The notes beneath the pieces are model-generated. The model worked only from the letters and a program-made list of their open reading frames with translations. It made no database searches and had not been told where the DNA came from. Of a stretch of DNA of 62,291 nt, positions 8,156 through 16,327 are shown piece by piece. This DNA comes from Novipirellula caenicola (GTDB taxonomy: Bacteria; Planctomycetota; Planctomycetia; Pirellulales; Pirellulaceae). The stretch spans positions 1-62,291 of the forward strand of contig NZ_BAABRO010000030.1 of NCBI RefSeq assembly GCF_039545035.1, given 5' to 3'. Each line of letters opens with the position of its first letter. Position 1 is the stretch's first letter. The position numbers and the translations under genes are program-made.

Positions 8156-8867
8156 CACCATATCTCCGTCTGCATGTCTCAGTGAAAATCGTGTACTGAA
8201 GCCCTTAAAGCAAAATCGTCCGCCAATTCGCCTCGCCTGAAACGGCCAACTTCAACATCAACGAGCAAGTCGATTGTATCGCTGCGTCCAGTATCGTTAC
8301 GAACGGCTACCCCTCGCTGAATGGCAAACCTCGAGATTTGCAACACTGTGATGGTTCTAAGCTCCAGCAAATCGCCGAGTGTTCATCGGATGCGAACCGA
8401 TTACGACAAAGCGGATGTCCCGCAAAATGAATCGCCCGCGAATAACGCGAATCGACGCGAATGTTTGTATCTAGCTGTTCTATTTGCGTTCATTCGCGTG
8501 ATTCGCGGGCCAATTGGCTTTAAATTCGATGAAGCCCGAATCGTGCGAGTTACTGCATTGGCAGTCAGTTTGTCGGTCTCCTGTCGTCGCTTCGCGACTT
8601 GATGGGCAGGGGCGGCGATTGTCCCCGGACTAACGTCCGGGGCTATCGTTTGTCGTCGCGTTGCGACTGGTAGATTGGAAAATCGCAAAGCGATGGCAGG
8701 CATTAGCCACGGACGCGAGTCCGTGATTTGCGGTCGCCCCCCGCGTTGGAAAAGTCGCGAAGCGACGACAGGTGCCATTTGCCGAATCCCACCGCATCAA
8801 TGAACGCAATACGCTGAGCAGGAGAGTCACGTCGGCGCGTGAAAACAGTTCCTCTGTCACGGTTCAA
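8156..8867. repeat. Repeat-rich gap (REP-like hairpins)
   Basis: No gene is seen. An inverted pair, cgcccgcgaataacgcgaat (from 8433) and its near complement attcgcgtgattcgcgggc (8492-8510), belongs to a dispersed family also present at 44.36, 45.74, 48.27, 53.64, 54.28 and 59.14 kb. From 8580 to 8775 there is a cluster of small perfect hairpins, such as gtcgcttcgcgac-type and cacggacgcgagtccgtg units, plus ccccggactaacgtccgggg. These look like REP-type intergenic elements. Confidence 0.7.
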
Positions 8868-9614
8868 TCAAACGTCGCCGCCGAGTTCCGAGATGAGCCG
8901 CTTCAGCTGCAACGCGTTGAAGGTGGCGTGGCCCTCCGCCGTGTTGTCGAAGATGCACCAAACTTCGTCCGCCGGACAATCGTGAATTCGGTTTTGCAGG
9001 TCTTCGAGGTATGCATCCGAATAATTCGAATAGTAAATCTTGGGGTGGCCGTGAAGCCGGAAGTAGGCAAAGCGAGTGTCGCCCGCTGGTTCAAGCGTCG
9101 GCAACCCACAGGGGTGCGGATCGACCGCCACGCGACTGATGCGATACTCACGAAGCAACTCGTTTGGTTTCGGCGTGAACCAACTGGGATGTCGCGGTTC
9201 CAGTGCAACGGGTCCGTCGTAAGACTCACGGACGCTTGAAAGGAATTGCTTTGCAACTTGTTGATCAAAGGCCAGCGACGGAGGCAGTTGAAACAAAACG
9301 ACTCGCAATTTTTCACCCAACTGACTGACTTCGCTCCAAAACGGCTCCCACAAATCGCGGACGTCTTTCAATCGCCGATGATGCGTGATTTGGCGGGGCG
9401 CTTTGACGCTAAAACGAAACGTCTCATCCGTACTTTCACTCCATTTCGCCCAGGTCTGTGCACGATGCGAGCGATAGAAAGACGAGTTCACTTCGACTGC
9501 ATTCAGGACGTTGCTGTAACGCTGCAAGTGCGTCCCAGTTCCGGGAAAGTGGGTTTTGTGCTCGGCTCGCAAGCTCCATCCTGCGGTTCCTAAACGTACT
9601 ATCGAAGCGGCCAT
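8868..9614 (-). CDS. DUF72 family protein
   Basis: A 248-residue cytoplasmic protein of the DUF72 (YecE-like) family, a TIM-barrel fold of unknown biochemical role. Typical segments are visible: RLGTAGWS at the start, an EVNSSFYR motif, FRFSVKAPRQITHHRRL, LFQLPPSLAFD, ALEPRHPSWF, FAYFRLHG and a final VWCIFDNTAEGHA. The ATG at 9614 gives the usual family start; the frame extends 40 codons upstream without family similarity. It is a single gene between two repeat-rich gaps. Confidence 0.88.
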   Translation of the reverse strand: MAASIVRLGTAGWSLRAEHKTHFPGTGTHLQRYSNVLNAVEVNSSFYRSHRAQTWAKWSESTDETFRFSVKAPRQITHHRRLKDVRDLWEPFWSEVSQLGEKLRVVLFQLPPSLAFDQQVAKQFLSSVRESYDGPVALEPRHPSWFTPKPNELLREYRISRVAVDPHPCGLPTLEPAGDTRFAYFRLHGHPKIYYSNYSDAYLEDLQNRIHDCPADEVWCIFDNTAEGHATFNALQLKRLISELGGDV

Positions 9615-9751
9615 TTCGTCTAACACCCGAACGTCCACGGAAGATTGTGTGCATCGAAGAAACGCGTGCACATTCCGGGCCGCTTGGGCACTGTTCGGAG
9701 ATAACTTCGTCAATCGAGTTTTGTTACATATCACGTCGTTGTGTATTCTCT

Positions 9752-9851
9752 GTAGTGGACGAGGCTACGAGTCCCGTCGTGTCACTAAGACGCTGGGACT
9801 CGTAGCCTCGTCCACTACCTCCACGCGCGGACTCGTCGCCTCGTCTACTAC
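9752..9851. repeat. Inverted repeat with a 23-bp unit
   Basis: The unit gtagtggacgaggctacgag appears at 9752, its near-perfect inverse ctcgtagcctcgtccactac at 9799-9818, and a third diverged inverse copy ends at 9851. Together they could fold into a long hairpin. The same unit occurs three times at 52309-52409, so it is a dispersed family. Confidence 0.85.
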
Positions 9852-9958
9852 CTTCAAAGCTGGCAGTTGACCTACGCCAATTCAATTAAAACTCAAGCGG
9901 AGGGTTCATATCATTCGGGAAACATTTTGAATTGACGAAGTTATTTCTGAACGTTTGC

Positions 9959-10027
9959 TTAGCGAATCGACTCCTCGGGTAAGCCGGACTTGATGCCTTC
10001 GTCGATCGGCATGATGTCGGGTTTTCC
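9959..10027 (-). pseudogene. 3' remnant of a sulfatase gene
   Basis: In one minus-strand frame the 22 last codons read [22 protein letters not shown] then stop. This matches the last residues of the intact sulfatase at 13023-14609 ([22 protein letters not shown]) with three differences. Upstream the frame stays open for a few dozen codons but no longer resembles a sulfatase. I read it as the leftover end of a deleted or rearranged sulfatase paralogue. Confidence 0.65.
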
Positions 10028-10194
10028 TCTCCGATGAACCGCGTTAGCATCGTGTCGTCGATGGCCGGGCAACTGCGTTTCGATTTGTTTCGCATCCGCT
10101 ACAAGGCCGCAACCCAATAGATCGAAGCAGTGAGGCAGGAATCATTGGGTGAAATCCCGGTAGTCGCTTAAGCGAGCGCTGTGAAGCCACTACT

Positions 10195-10293
10195 CGTAGC
10201 TGCCTTCGCCAGAAGGTGGTGATTCGTATTTCCGCGACAACCATCCACGCTCTGGCGAGCGTAGCTACGGAACGCAAATGCCGTAATTTGCCG
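10195..10293. repeat. Dispersed 100-bp repeat, copy 1
   Basis: Contains cgtagctgccttcgccagaa, ggtggtgattcgtatt, cgagcgtagctacg and atgccgtaatttgccg in that order, with two halves (cttcgccagaag and ctctggcgag) that are partly complementary. The same series recurs at 42672-42768 right after the comEC gene. The remainder of 10028-10588 shows no gene. Confidence 0.8.
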
Positions 10294-10588
10294 TCTCTAA
10301 ATTTGTTACAGCGATGCGTTTTAACACGGAGACACGGAGTATTGTTAGACCGGAATGCTCTTGGTCTACCTCTGTTTTCTCATTTTTTACCTGCCATCTT
10401 TTGATCCCGCAGGACGCTGCAGCGAAAGCGGCTGACTGCTGGATGCGACTGGGGATCCTGCCGCTGCGACGCAGCTAATTTTTCATCATGCCTGTCCGGC
10501 GGCCGATTCCGCTGACGATGACCTACGTGTGCTAACCGATCGCTTTGTTTTGTTCAGCAAAGGATGCTGTACCGAAAACTTGACGCGA

Positions 10589-12814
10589 TCAATATCGTGG
10601 AAGCTGCACGACGAAGAGGTGCGGAGCGGCAAAGACAATCACGTTGTAACCGCTGGGATGAACCAGAAAATCAGTCGTTCCACTGCTGCGAGGTGCGAGA
10701 TCGTAGTTTTTCAACAACTGGCCACCACTGGTCATCGTTTTCAACTCAGTCGCATGATCCTGTGCGTAGATCATGCGGGCTTGTTTATCGAGCGACAGTG
10801 CGCGTGGATACGCCCCGCTGTCGACCTCGAGAATCGGATTGGTGATGTCCGAAACGCGGTACAAATAGGTTGAGTACCCCTTTCCATTGCCGCCGCCCGA
10901 GGGCATGGCCACGTACTTTGAATCGTCACTAATTTCGATACGTTGTGCATTTGAACCGATTCGCGGTCCACCTTGCAGGTACGTCAGCGTCTTGCCACGA
11001 ATTCGCAGCTTGTGCAGACACTCCGACGATTCGCAAAAAAGATACTCGCCATCTGGGGAAACGGTCGGCATATTGACATCTCCAATGCGTCGAATCGGCC
11101 GATTGAACGCGGCCAGCGGATATTGATTGACGACTTTACCGTCACTCAAATCGGCCACACTTAGGACGTAGTCCTTTCCGTAGAAATAGGCATAAGACAA
11201 CTGCGGCGACGCACCAAATGTCTCCGCGTCGCCGACTGCAAGCTTTTTCTTTCGCTTGAGCGTTTTTTCGTCCAGCACGATCAAATCCTGTGTCGCTTTG
11301 ACTAAAACACAAAGTCCCTCTTTGGACATCTCGATCCAACTGCAGGGCGATGCCAAATCGAGTCTTAAAACCTCTACCAGTCCCGGAAACGAAATTTTGC
11401 TCAAGACACCGGACTGCTTTAACACAAAGAAGTGTTGATGGTCGGTTGACCAAACCATATTGTTGACCATCTCGCTGGCGTCAAACTTCAGCAGACGACA
11501 GGTCGCATCGACGCAAGTAAACGGCTCGTCGGCAAGAGGCGTGTTGGTCGCTTGGGCTTGATTGTTAGGTCCTGCGGCGATGTTGCCGATGTCGGCGGAA
11601 ATCCAATCATCCGCGTCGTCTTGCTGCATTTCCGCCGCTCCGAGTTTGTCTTGCGGAGCGTCATCGTTCTTTTCGGCACCCCCGATCCAATCGTCCGCAT
11701 CCCTGTCGCCTTGGACGATTTTTCGGTCGGATTTCTTATCGGCCTTCTCAGCGAACGTGATCTGGAACTTGCCGGGCGAAGTATAAAACGTTTTGCCTTT
11801 GCCGTTTGTGAATCGGATTTGCTGATAGTACTCGACGGTCGCCCCATCGTCGCCTCGCACGACGTGCGATCCCGTGGCAGACTGGTCGCTGATCTTCAGT
11901 TTTACTTCCACCATGTTCGAAGCGATGCTGGACCATGTCCCGTCTTCGTTGGATTCCAACCGTTTGACCTTCTCAGCTTCGATGTAGAACACCGAAACTC
12001 GTTTAAGTTTTCCTAGCGGATCAATCAGGTTGGCTTTGAAGTTGAGTTCGACTCGATCATCTTCTTTGGCTTTCCGCTCGATGGACATCGCCCCAACACG
12101 ACCGTCTAACATGGCGAGGACACTTTCGCACGGGATGCCAATACCGATTTGAGTTCCTAAAACCGTGGCCACAGAAACTCCCATCAACGATCCATCGGCA
12201 AAGACGATGGGACCACCGGAGTTTCCCGGATTGATGTCACCATCGACTTGGACCTGTCCGATCACGCCAAAGTCGTCGGTATGGATACTCGATATCGAAC
12301 CTTTGCCGATGGTCACACTGGGTCCGCGTTGGTTCGTTGATAACGCATTGCCAAAGGGATAACCAAGGATGAAGACCGGAACGGTTTCGCGGATTTGGTT
12401 CGTAGAGATCAGCTTGATCGGATCGGGAAGATTGTCGTTCTTGATCCGCAATACGGCCAAATCACGCGAACGATCTTCGCTGAGAACTTCGGCGGGCATG
12501 GTGATCCGATTAGCCGAACCACTGTTGAAATCGACTTCGACCGTTCGAGGACTGGTTCCATGCTGCTGGACAACGTGCTGATTGGTCACGATGTAACCCC
12601 ACTGCCCGACCTTTCCCATCAGAAACCCAGAACCCGTTCTGCCAAAACGCCCTGTTTCAACTCGAACGTAAACGGTTGCTTTTTTGAGTGCATCAAGTCG
12701 ATCGGCGGGAATGGCTTCTTGCGCGATTCCGCTGCTGCCTGCAAGAACACAGCAAAGACAAATGATTAAAAGAGCCGCTTTCGCAATCCAATCCTTCCAA
12801 ACCACGCGTGTCAT
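10589..12814 (-). CDS. Secreted trypsin-like serine protease fused to a beta-propeller
   Basis: A 741-residue exported protein: signal peptide at residues 1-32 (ALLIICLCCVLAGSS), then an HtrA/DegP-like trypsin domain with His80 (TNQHVV), Asp118 (RDLAVLRI) and Ser199 (PGNSGGPI), so all three catalytic residues are present. No PDZ domain follows. A beta-sandwich-like stretch comes next, then an Asp-rich linker with repeated DDWI motifs, and the last 280 residues form a WD40-like propeller (MVWSTDHQHFFVL, MPTVSPDGEYLFC). Such fusions are common in planctomycetes; substrates are unknown. The ATG at 12814 gives the signal peptide; a longer frame starts at 12862. Confidence 0.85.
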   Translation of the reverse strand: MTRVVWKDWIAKAALLIICLCCVLAGSSGIAQEAIPADRLDALKKATVYVRVETGRFGRTGSGFLMGKVGQWGYIVTNQHVVQQHGTSPRTVEVDFNSGSANRITMPAEVLSEDRSRDLAVLRIKNDNLPDPIKLISTNQIRETVPVFILGYPFGNALSTNQRGPSVTIGKGSISSIHTDDFGVIGQVQVDGDINPGNSGGPIVFADGSLMGVSVATVLGTQIGIGIPCESVLAMLDGRVGAMSIERKAKEDDRVELNFKANLIDPLGKLKRVSVFYIEAEKVKRLESNEDGTWSSIASNMVEVKLKISDQSATGSHVVRGDDGATVEYYQQIRFTNGKGKTFYTSPGKFQITFAEKADKKSDRKIVQGDRDADDWIGGAEKNDDAPQDKLGAAEMQQDDADDWISADIGNIAAGPNNQAQATNTPLADEPFTCVDATCRLLKFDASEMVNNMVWSTDHQHFFVLKQSGVLSKISFPGLVEVLRLDLASPCSWIEMSKEGLCVLVKATQDLIVLDEKTLKRKKKLAVGDAETFGASPQLSYAYFYGKDYVLSVADLSDGKVVNQYPLAAFNRPIRRIGDVNMPTVSPDGEYLFCESSECLHKLRIRGKTLTYLQGGPRIGSNAQRIEISDDSKYVAMPSGGGNGKGYSTYLYRVSDITNPILEVDSGAYPRALSLDKQARMIYAQDHATELKTMTSGGQLLKNYDLAPRSSGTTDFLVHPSGYNVIVFAAPHLFVVQLPRY

Positions 12815-13022
12815 ACCAAATCGATCTTCAAAAGAGGCAACGGACTGGAAAAACAGTGGCAAACCTAAAGGCTAAGTGCCCGCTCTGGGACTGTCAATCG
12901 AAAGCCCCTTGACCGCGATGAAGCCACCAAGCCCTGAATCCTGCGTCGCAGTGTTGATAGGCCTGAAAAGATACGATCGAGGCATCATCCGACACGATGG
13001 TGCGCCGACGATGCTCGAACGC

Positions 13023-14609
13023 TTAGCGAATCGACTCTTCGGGCAACCCCGACTGGATGCCTTCGTCAATCGGCATGCTGTCAGGCTCGCCATCGCCGCT
13101 GGCGGCGATCAAACGATCCAGCTCTGCACGAAGCCTTTTGACTGTACCCGCATATTCCGCGACGTTGATCAGATTCGTGTCTTCTTCGGGGTCGACCGAT
13201 AAATCGTACAGTTCCGCCATGTGACGATCAGGCGATCCGTCACCGTGCGGGTAGCGAATGTATTTCCAGCGGTCGGTTCGCAGCGCCCGAACATTCGGTG
13301 TGTAAGGAAACTGGCTTTCATAGTTGTATTCATAATACAAACTGGTTCGCCAATCCGACGTGTCGCCTTGTGCCAAACGCTTCCAGCTTGCCCCGTGCAC
13401 CTTTTCCAGCGGCTCAGCGTGGCAGATATCCAAAATCGTGGGCGCAAAATCAATCGTCGCGGTTAACTGCGGAATCACGCGAGGCTGTTTGGTTAGCCCT
13501 GGGTAACGGACCACCAACGGAATCCGGATCGAAGGTTCATGTCCGGTCCGTTTGTCGACCATCCCATGTTCGCCCTCCAATAGCCCATTGTCCGAGGTAA
13601 AGATCACCAGCGTGTTGTCGAGTTCGCCACGCTCTTCGAGAAACTGATACAAACGTCCGACGCTGTCGTCGACCGACAATAGCGTTCCCCAATAAGCACG
13701 GACCATGCGAGCAAAATCCTTCACTGCCTCGGGACTTTTGTCGGGAAACTGTTTTCGCCAATCGAACAGCGGTCCATAGATTCCATGCCAAGTATCGAGT
13801 CGCTTTTGAAACCACGCCGGCTTGTCACTCAAATTGAATGCACTTTTGGGATACTGCACATCCACATCGTCGAACGTTTTTTGATACTTCTCTTCGGGAA
13901 AGTAGAAGCTGTGCGGTGCCTTGTGCCCGACCATCATCAACCACGGCTTGTCCGAGTCGCGGTCTCCGATCCAGTCCAGTGCCATGTCGGTCACGACGGT
14001 GGTGTAGTAACCTTTGACGACGCGGCGGTCGTTGCCATTGAAATTGAACTCGGTGTCAAAGTAACTGCCTTGACCTTTATGCGTTACGAAATGGTCAAAC
14101 CCGGGCCGCGGCATGTCATTGCCTTCGCCCATATGCCATTTGCCGACGTAGGCGGTCTCGTAGCCCGTGTCCTGCAAACGCAGCGGAAAGCTGGTCATGT
14201 CCGACGGGTATTCGGTGAAGTTATTCGTAACTCCATGGGTGTGAGCGTAAAGCCCACTCAGGATCGAAGCACGACTGGGCGAACAGAGGCTGGTGGTGCA
14301 AAAATGGTTTTTGAACAGCAATCCCTCGTCGGCCAAGCGGTCGATATTTGGCGTTTTCAGATGAGGGTGCCCCATACAACTGAGTGCGTCATAGCGTTGA
14401 TCGTCGGTCAAGATGAAAAGCACGTTGGGTCGTTTGGGTTCCGCCGCGTCTTTCGCATCGCTGCGGACGGCGGTCAGTAGGGTCAGTGCAATAACGGGAA
14501 CGGCGACGAGAATACGAAGCAAGGTCACGATAAGCTTTCGCTGAAAAGGGGAATCGGGGGAGTGTGTTGGGGAGGCGTCTATTGTAGTCGCACGGGATGG
14601 ATGCATCAT
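13023..14609 (-). CDS. Secreted arylsulfatase-family protein (formylglycine type)
   Basis: A 528-residue sulfatase. Metal-binding aspartates lie in [11 protein letters not shown] (residues 61-71), and the formylglycine motif C109-S-P-S-R113 is followed by ASILSG. Further family signatures are [15 protein letters not shown] and [15 protein letters not shown] signal-anchor at about residues 28-50 sends it out of the cytoplasm. Sulfatases of this lineage act on sulfated polysaccharides, but the substrate cannot be told. It needs a formylglycine-generating enzyme encoded elsewhere. It lies at the end of a same-strand group with the DUF1501 and DUF1553 genes. The 22 last residues have a partner relic at 9959. 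Confidence 0.93.
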   Translation of the reverse strand: MMHPSRATTIDASPTHSPDSPFQRKLIVTLLRILVAVPVIALTLLTAVRSDAKDAAEPKRPNVLFILTDDQRYDALSCMGHPHLKTPNIDRLADEGLLFKNHFCTTSLCSPSRASILSGLYAHTHGVTNNFTEYPSDMTSFPLRLQDTGYETAYVGKWHMGEGNDMPRPGFDHFVTHKGQGSYFDTEFNFNGNDRRVVKGYYTTVVTDMALDWIGDRDSDKPWLMMVGHKAPHSFYFPEEKYQKTFDDVDVQYPKSAFNLSDKPAWFQKRLDTWHGIYGPLFDWRKQFPDKSPEAVKDFARMVRAYWGTLLSVDDSVGRLYQFLEERGELDNTLVIFTSDNGLLEGEHGMVDKRTGHEPSIRIPLVVRYPGLTKQPRVIPQLTATIDFAPTILDICHAEPLEKVHGASWKRLAQGDTSDWRTSLYYEYNYESQFPYTPNVRALRTDRWKYIRYPHGDGSPDRHMAELYDLSVDPEEDTNLINVAEYAGTVKRLRAELDRLIAASGDGEPDSMPIDEGIQSGLPEESIR

Positions 14610-14706
14610 CCGGGCGAATTACACGGGCCAAAACTTGAGTTCGCGAGCTAGGGGAACCGTCGCTCGAGCGTCTTGCTGTCTTCGAGGTGCCGGGGTTTTT
14701 CGTGGT

Positions 14707-14840
14707 GGGATCTTTAGCAAGATCCACTACCGGGGAACAACGTAGATGCTGCTTTTGCACAAGGATCTTTAGCAAGATCCACTACGGGAGGACAACGCAG
14801 GCAACACACTCGCACAGGGATCTTTAGCAAGATCCACTAC
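14707..14840. repeat. Three direct copies of a 23-bp hairpin unit
   Basis: ggatctttagcaagatccac occurs at 14708-14730, 14763-14785 and 14818-14840, spaced exactly 55 bp apart. Each copy holds a 7-bp perfect stem (GGATCTT/AAGATCC) with a four-base loop. The spacers differ. The series fills the 290-bp gap between the sulfatase and DUF1501 genes and might affect mRNA stability, but that is inference. Confidence 0.85.
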
Positions 14841-14896
14841 GAGAGAGTGAGTTTGACGCGGATATGGCGGCGGAGCGGAAACCGATTTTCAGCGAT

Positions 14897-16321
14897 TTAG
14901 GCGATAATGTCCTTCACCACTTTTCCGTGCACGTCGGTCAAACGGTAGTCACGCCCGCTGTAGCGGTACGTCAACCGCTCATGGTCTAGTCCCATCAAGT
15001 GCAAGACCGTCGCGTGCAAGTCGTGGACGTGCACACGATCTTCGATGGCGGTCAGCCCAAATTCGTCGGTCGATCCGTAGCTGATTCCGCCTTTCACACC
15101 GCCGCCTGCCATCCAGGTGGTAAAGCCATAGTGATCGTGGTCGCGTCCCTTTTGGCCTTCGGAGGTCGGGGCACGGCCAAATTCGCCTCCCCAAATCAGC
15201 AAGGTCTCTTCAAAGAGCCCGCGTTGCTTCAAATCCTTGATCAGCGCCGCGATCCCTTGATCACATGCCACCGCCAACTTTCGATGGCCGTCGACGATAT
15301 TGCCGTGCCCGGTGTCCCATGCGATATCGTAGCCGTCGATCGAATGAGAGAGCTGGACGGTGCGAACGCCACGTTCGATCAACCGCCGCGCCAACAGGCA
15401 ACCTTTCGCATATTCGCTGTCGCCGTACATCTCGAGCGTTTGCTTCGACTCCTGGCTTGTATCAAACGCATCCGGAACGGCGAACTGCATGCGAAACGCC
15501 ATCTCCATCGTCTGGATGCTCGCTTCGAGCTGCTGGTCTTGTCGCTGACGCTCCAAATCGATTTGGTTCAGCCGTGTCAGCAAATCGGCCTGCTGACGCT
15601 GGCCCGCCTTGGGCAACCAACCGTTTTTCAGATCGTCCAAAATTCGATCGGGCTGCATTTCGTGAATGTTGACGTAGGTGCCGGTGTAGGCGCCTGGCAA
15701 AAACGCATTGCCCCAATTCGCTAGTTTGTTGCGTGGTTGAGCTCGAGGACTCATCGCCACAAATCCCGGCAAGTCTTGATTCTCAGTCCCCAAGCCATAG
15801 ACCAACCATGATCCCATGCTGGGACGACTCGGCTGCAGATGACCGGCGTTCATCATCATCATCGCACCGGCATGCTCGGGAATGTCGGTATGCATCGAAT
15901 GGATGAAACAAATATCGTCAACACACTCGGCGACGTGCGGAAAAATCTCGCTAACATGTTTGCCGCATTGACCGTACTGTTTGAACGAGTACGGCGACGG
16001 CATCAGCCCCATCTTGGTATTCCGCAGTGATTTTCGATCGACCATGGCCGGCCGCTGCCCCGCGAACTTCGCGAGCTGCGGCTTGTAATCAAACGTGTCC
16101 ACCTGAGACGGGCCACCCGGCATGAACAACTGAATCACATGCTTGGCCTTAGGGGCAAAGTGCGGCAATTTCGGTGATAGCGGCGAAGCGGATACGGCCG
16201 ATCCCGATGCCGCTTCCGCCTGGGCGACCACACTTGCCAACGCCATCGAGCCAAACCCCGCGCCCATTTTGCGAAGCGCATCGCGGCGGCTCAGCACCGG
16301 CATCGGATCATAGTGAAACAT
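14897..16321 (-). CDS. DUF1501 family secreted protein with Tat signal
   Basis: A 474-residue protein with a twin-arginine signal (LSRRDALRKMG near residue 10) and a DUF1501 domain, a sulfatase/alkaline-phosphatase-like fold common in planctomycetes. Landmarks are HVIQLFMPGGPSQVDTFD, MHTDIPEHAG, RLIERGVRTVQL, WDTGHGN, TLLIWGGEFGR and RDHDHYGFT. DUF1501 genes are nearly always beside a DUF1549/DUF1553 gene, as here, and the two presumably act together. The ATG at 16321 is chosen because GAGG is 9 bases upstream; a TTG directly after the previous stop codon is in frame two codons earlier. Confidence 0.9.
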   Translation of the reverse strand: MFHYDPMPVLSRRDALRKMGAGFGSMALASVVAQAEAASGSAVSASPLSPKLPHFAPKAKHVIQLFMPGGPSQVDTFDYKPQLAKFAGQRPAMVDRKSLRNTKMGLMPSPYSFKQYGQCGKHVSEIFPHVAECVDDICFIHSMHTDIPEHAGAMMMMNAGHLQPSRPSMGSWLVYGLGTENQDLPGFVAMSPRAQPRNKLANWGNAFLPGAYTGTYVNIHEMQPDRILDDLKNGWLPKAGQRQQADLLTRLNQIDLERQRQDQQLEASIQTMEMAFRMQFAVPDAFDTSQESKQTLEMYGDSEYAKGCLLARRLIERGVRTVQLSHSIDGYDIAWDTGHGNIVDGHRKLAVACDQGIAALIKDLKQRGLFEETLLIWGGEFGRAPTSEGQKGRDHDHYGFTTWMAGGGVKGGISYGSTDEFGLTAIEDRVHVHDLHATVLHLMGLDHERLTYRYSGRDYRLTDVHGKVVKDIIA

Positions 16322-16327
16322 CTTCAA

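Noticed and set aside
13785-14480. Antisense frame (231 codons) in the sulfatase gene
   Set aside because: Shadow of the sulfatase, whose motifs are on the other strand.
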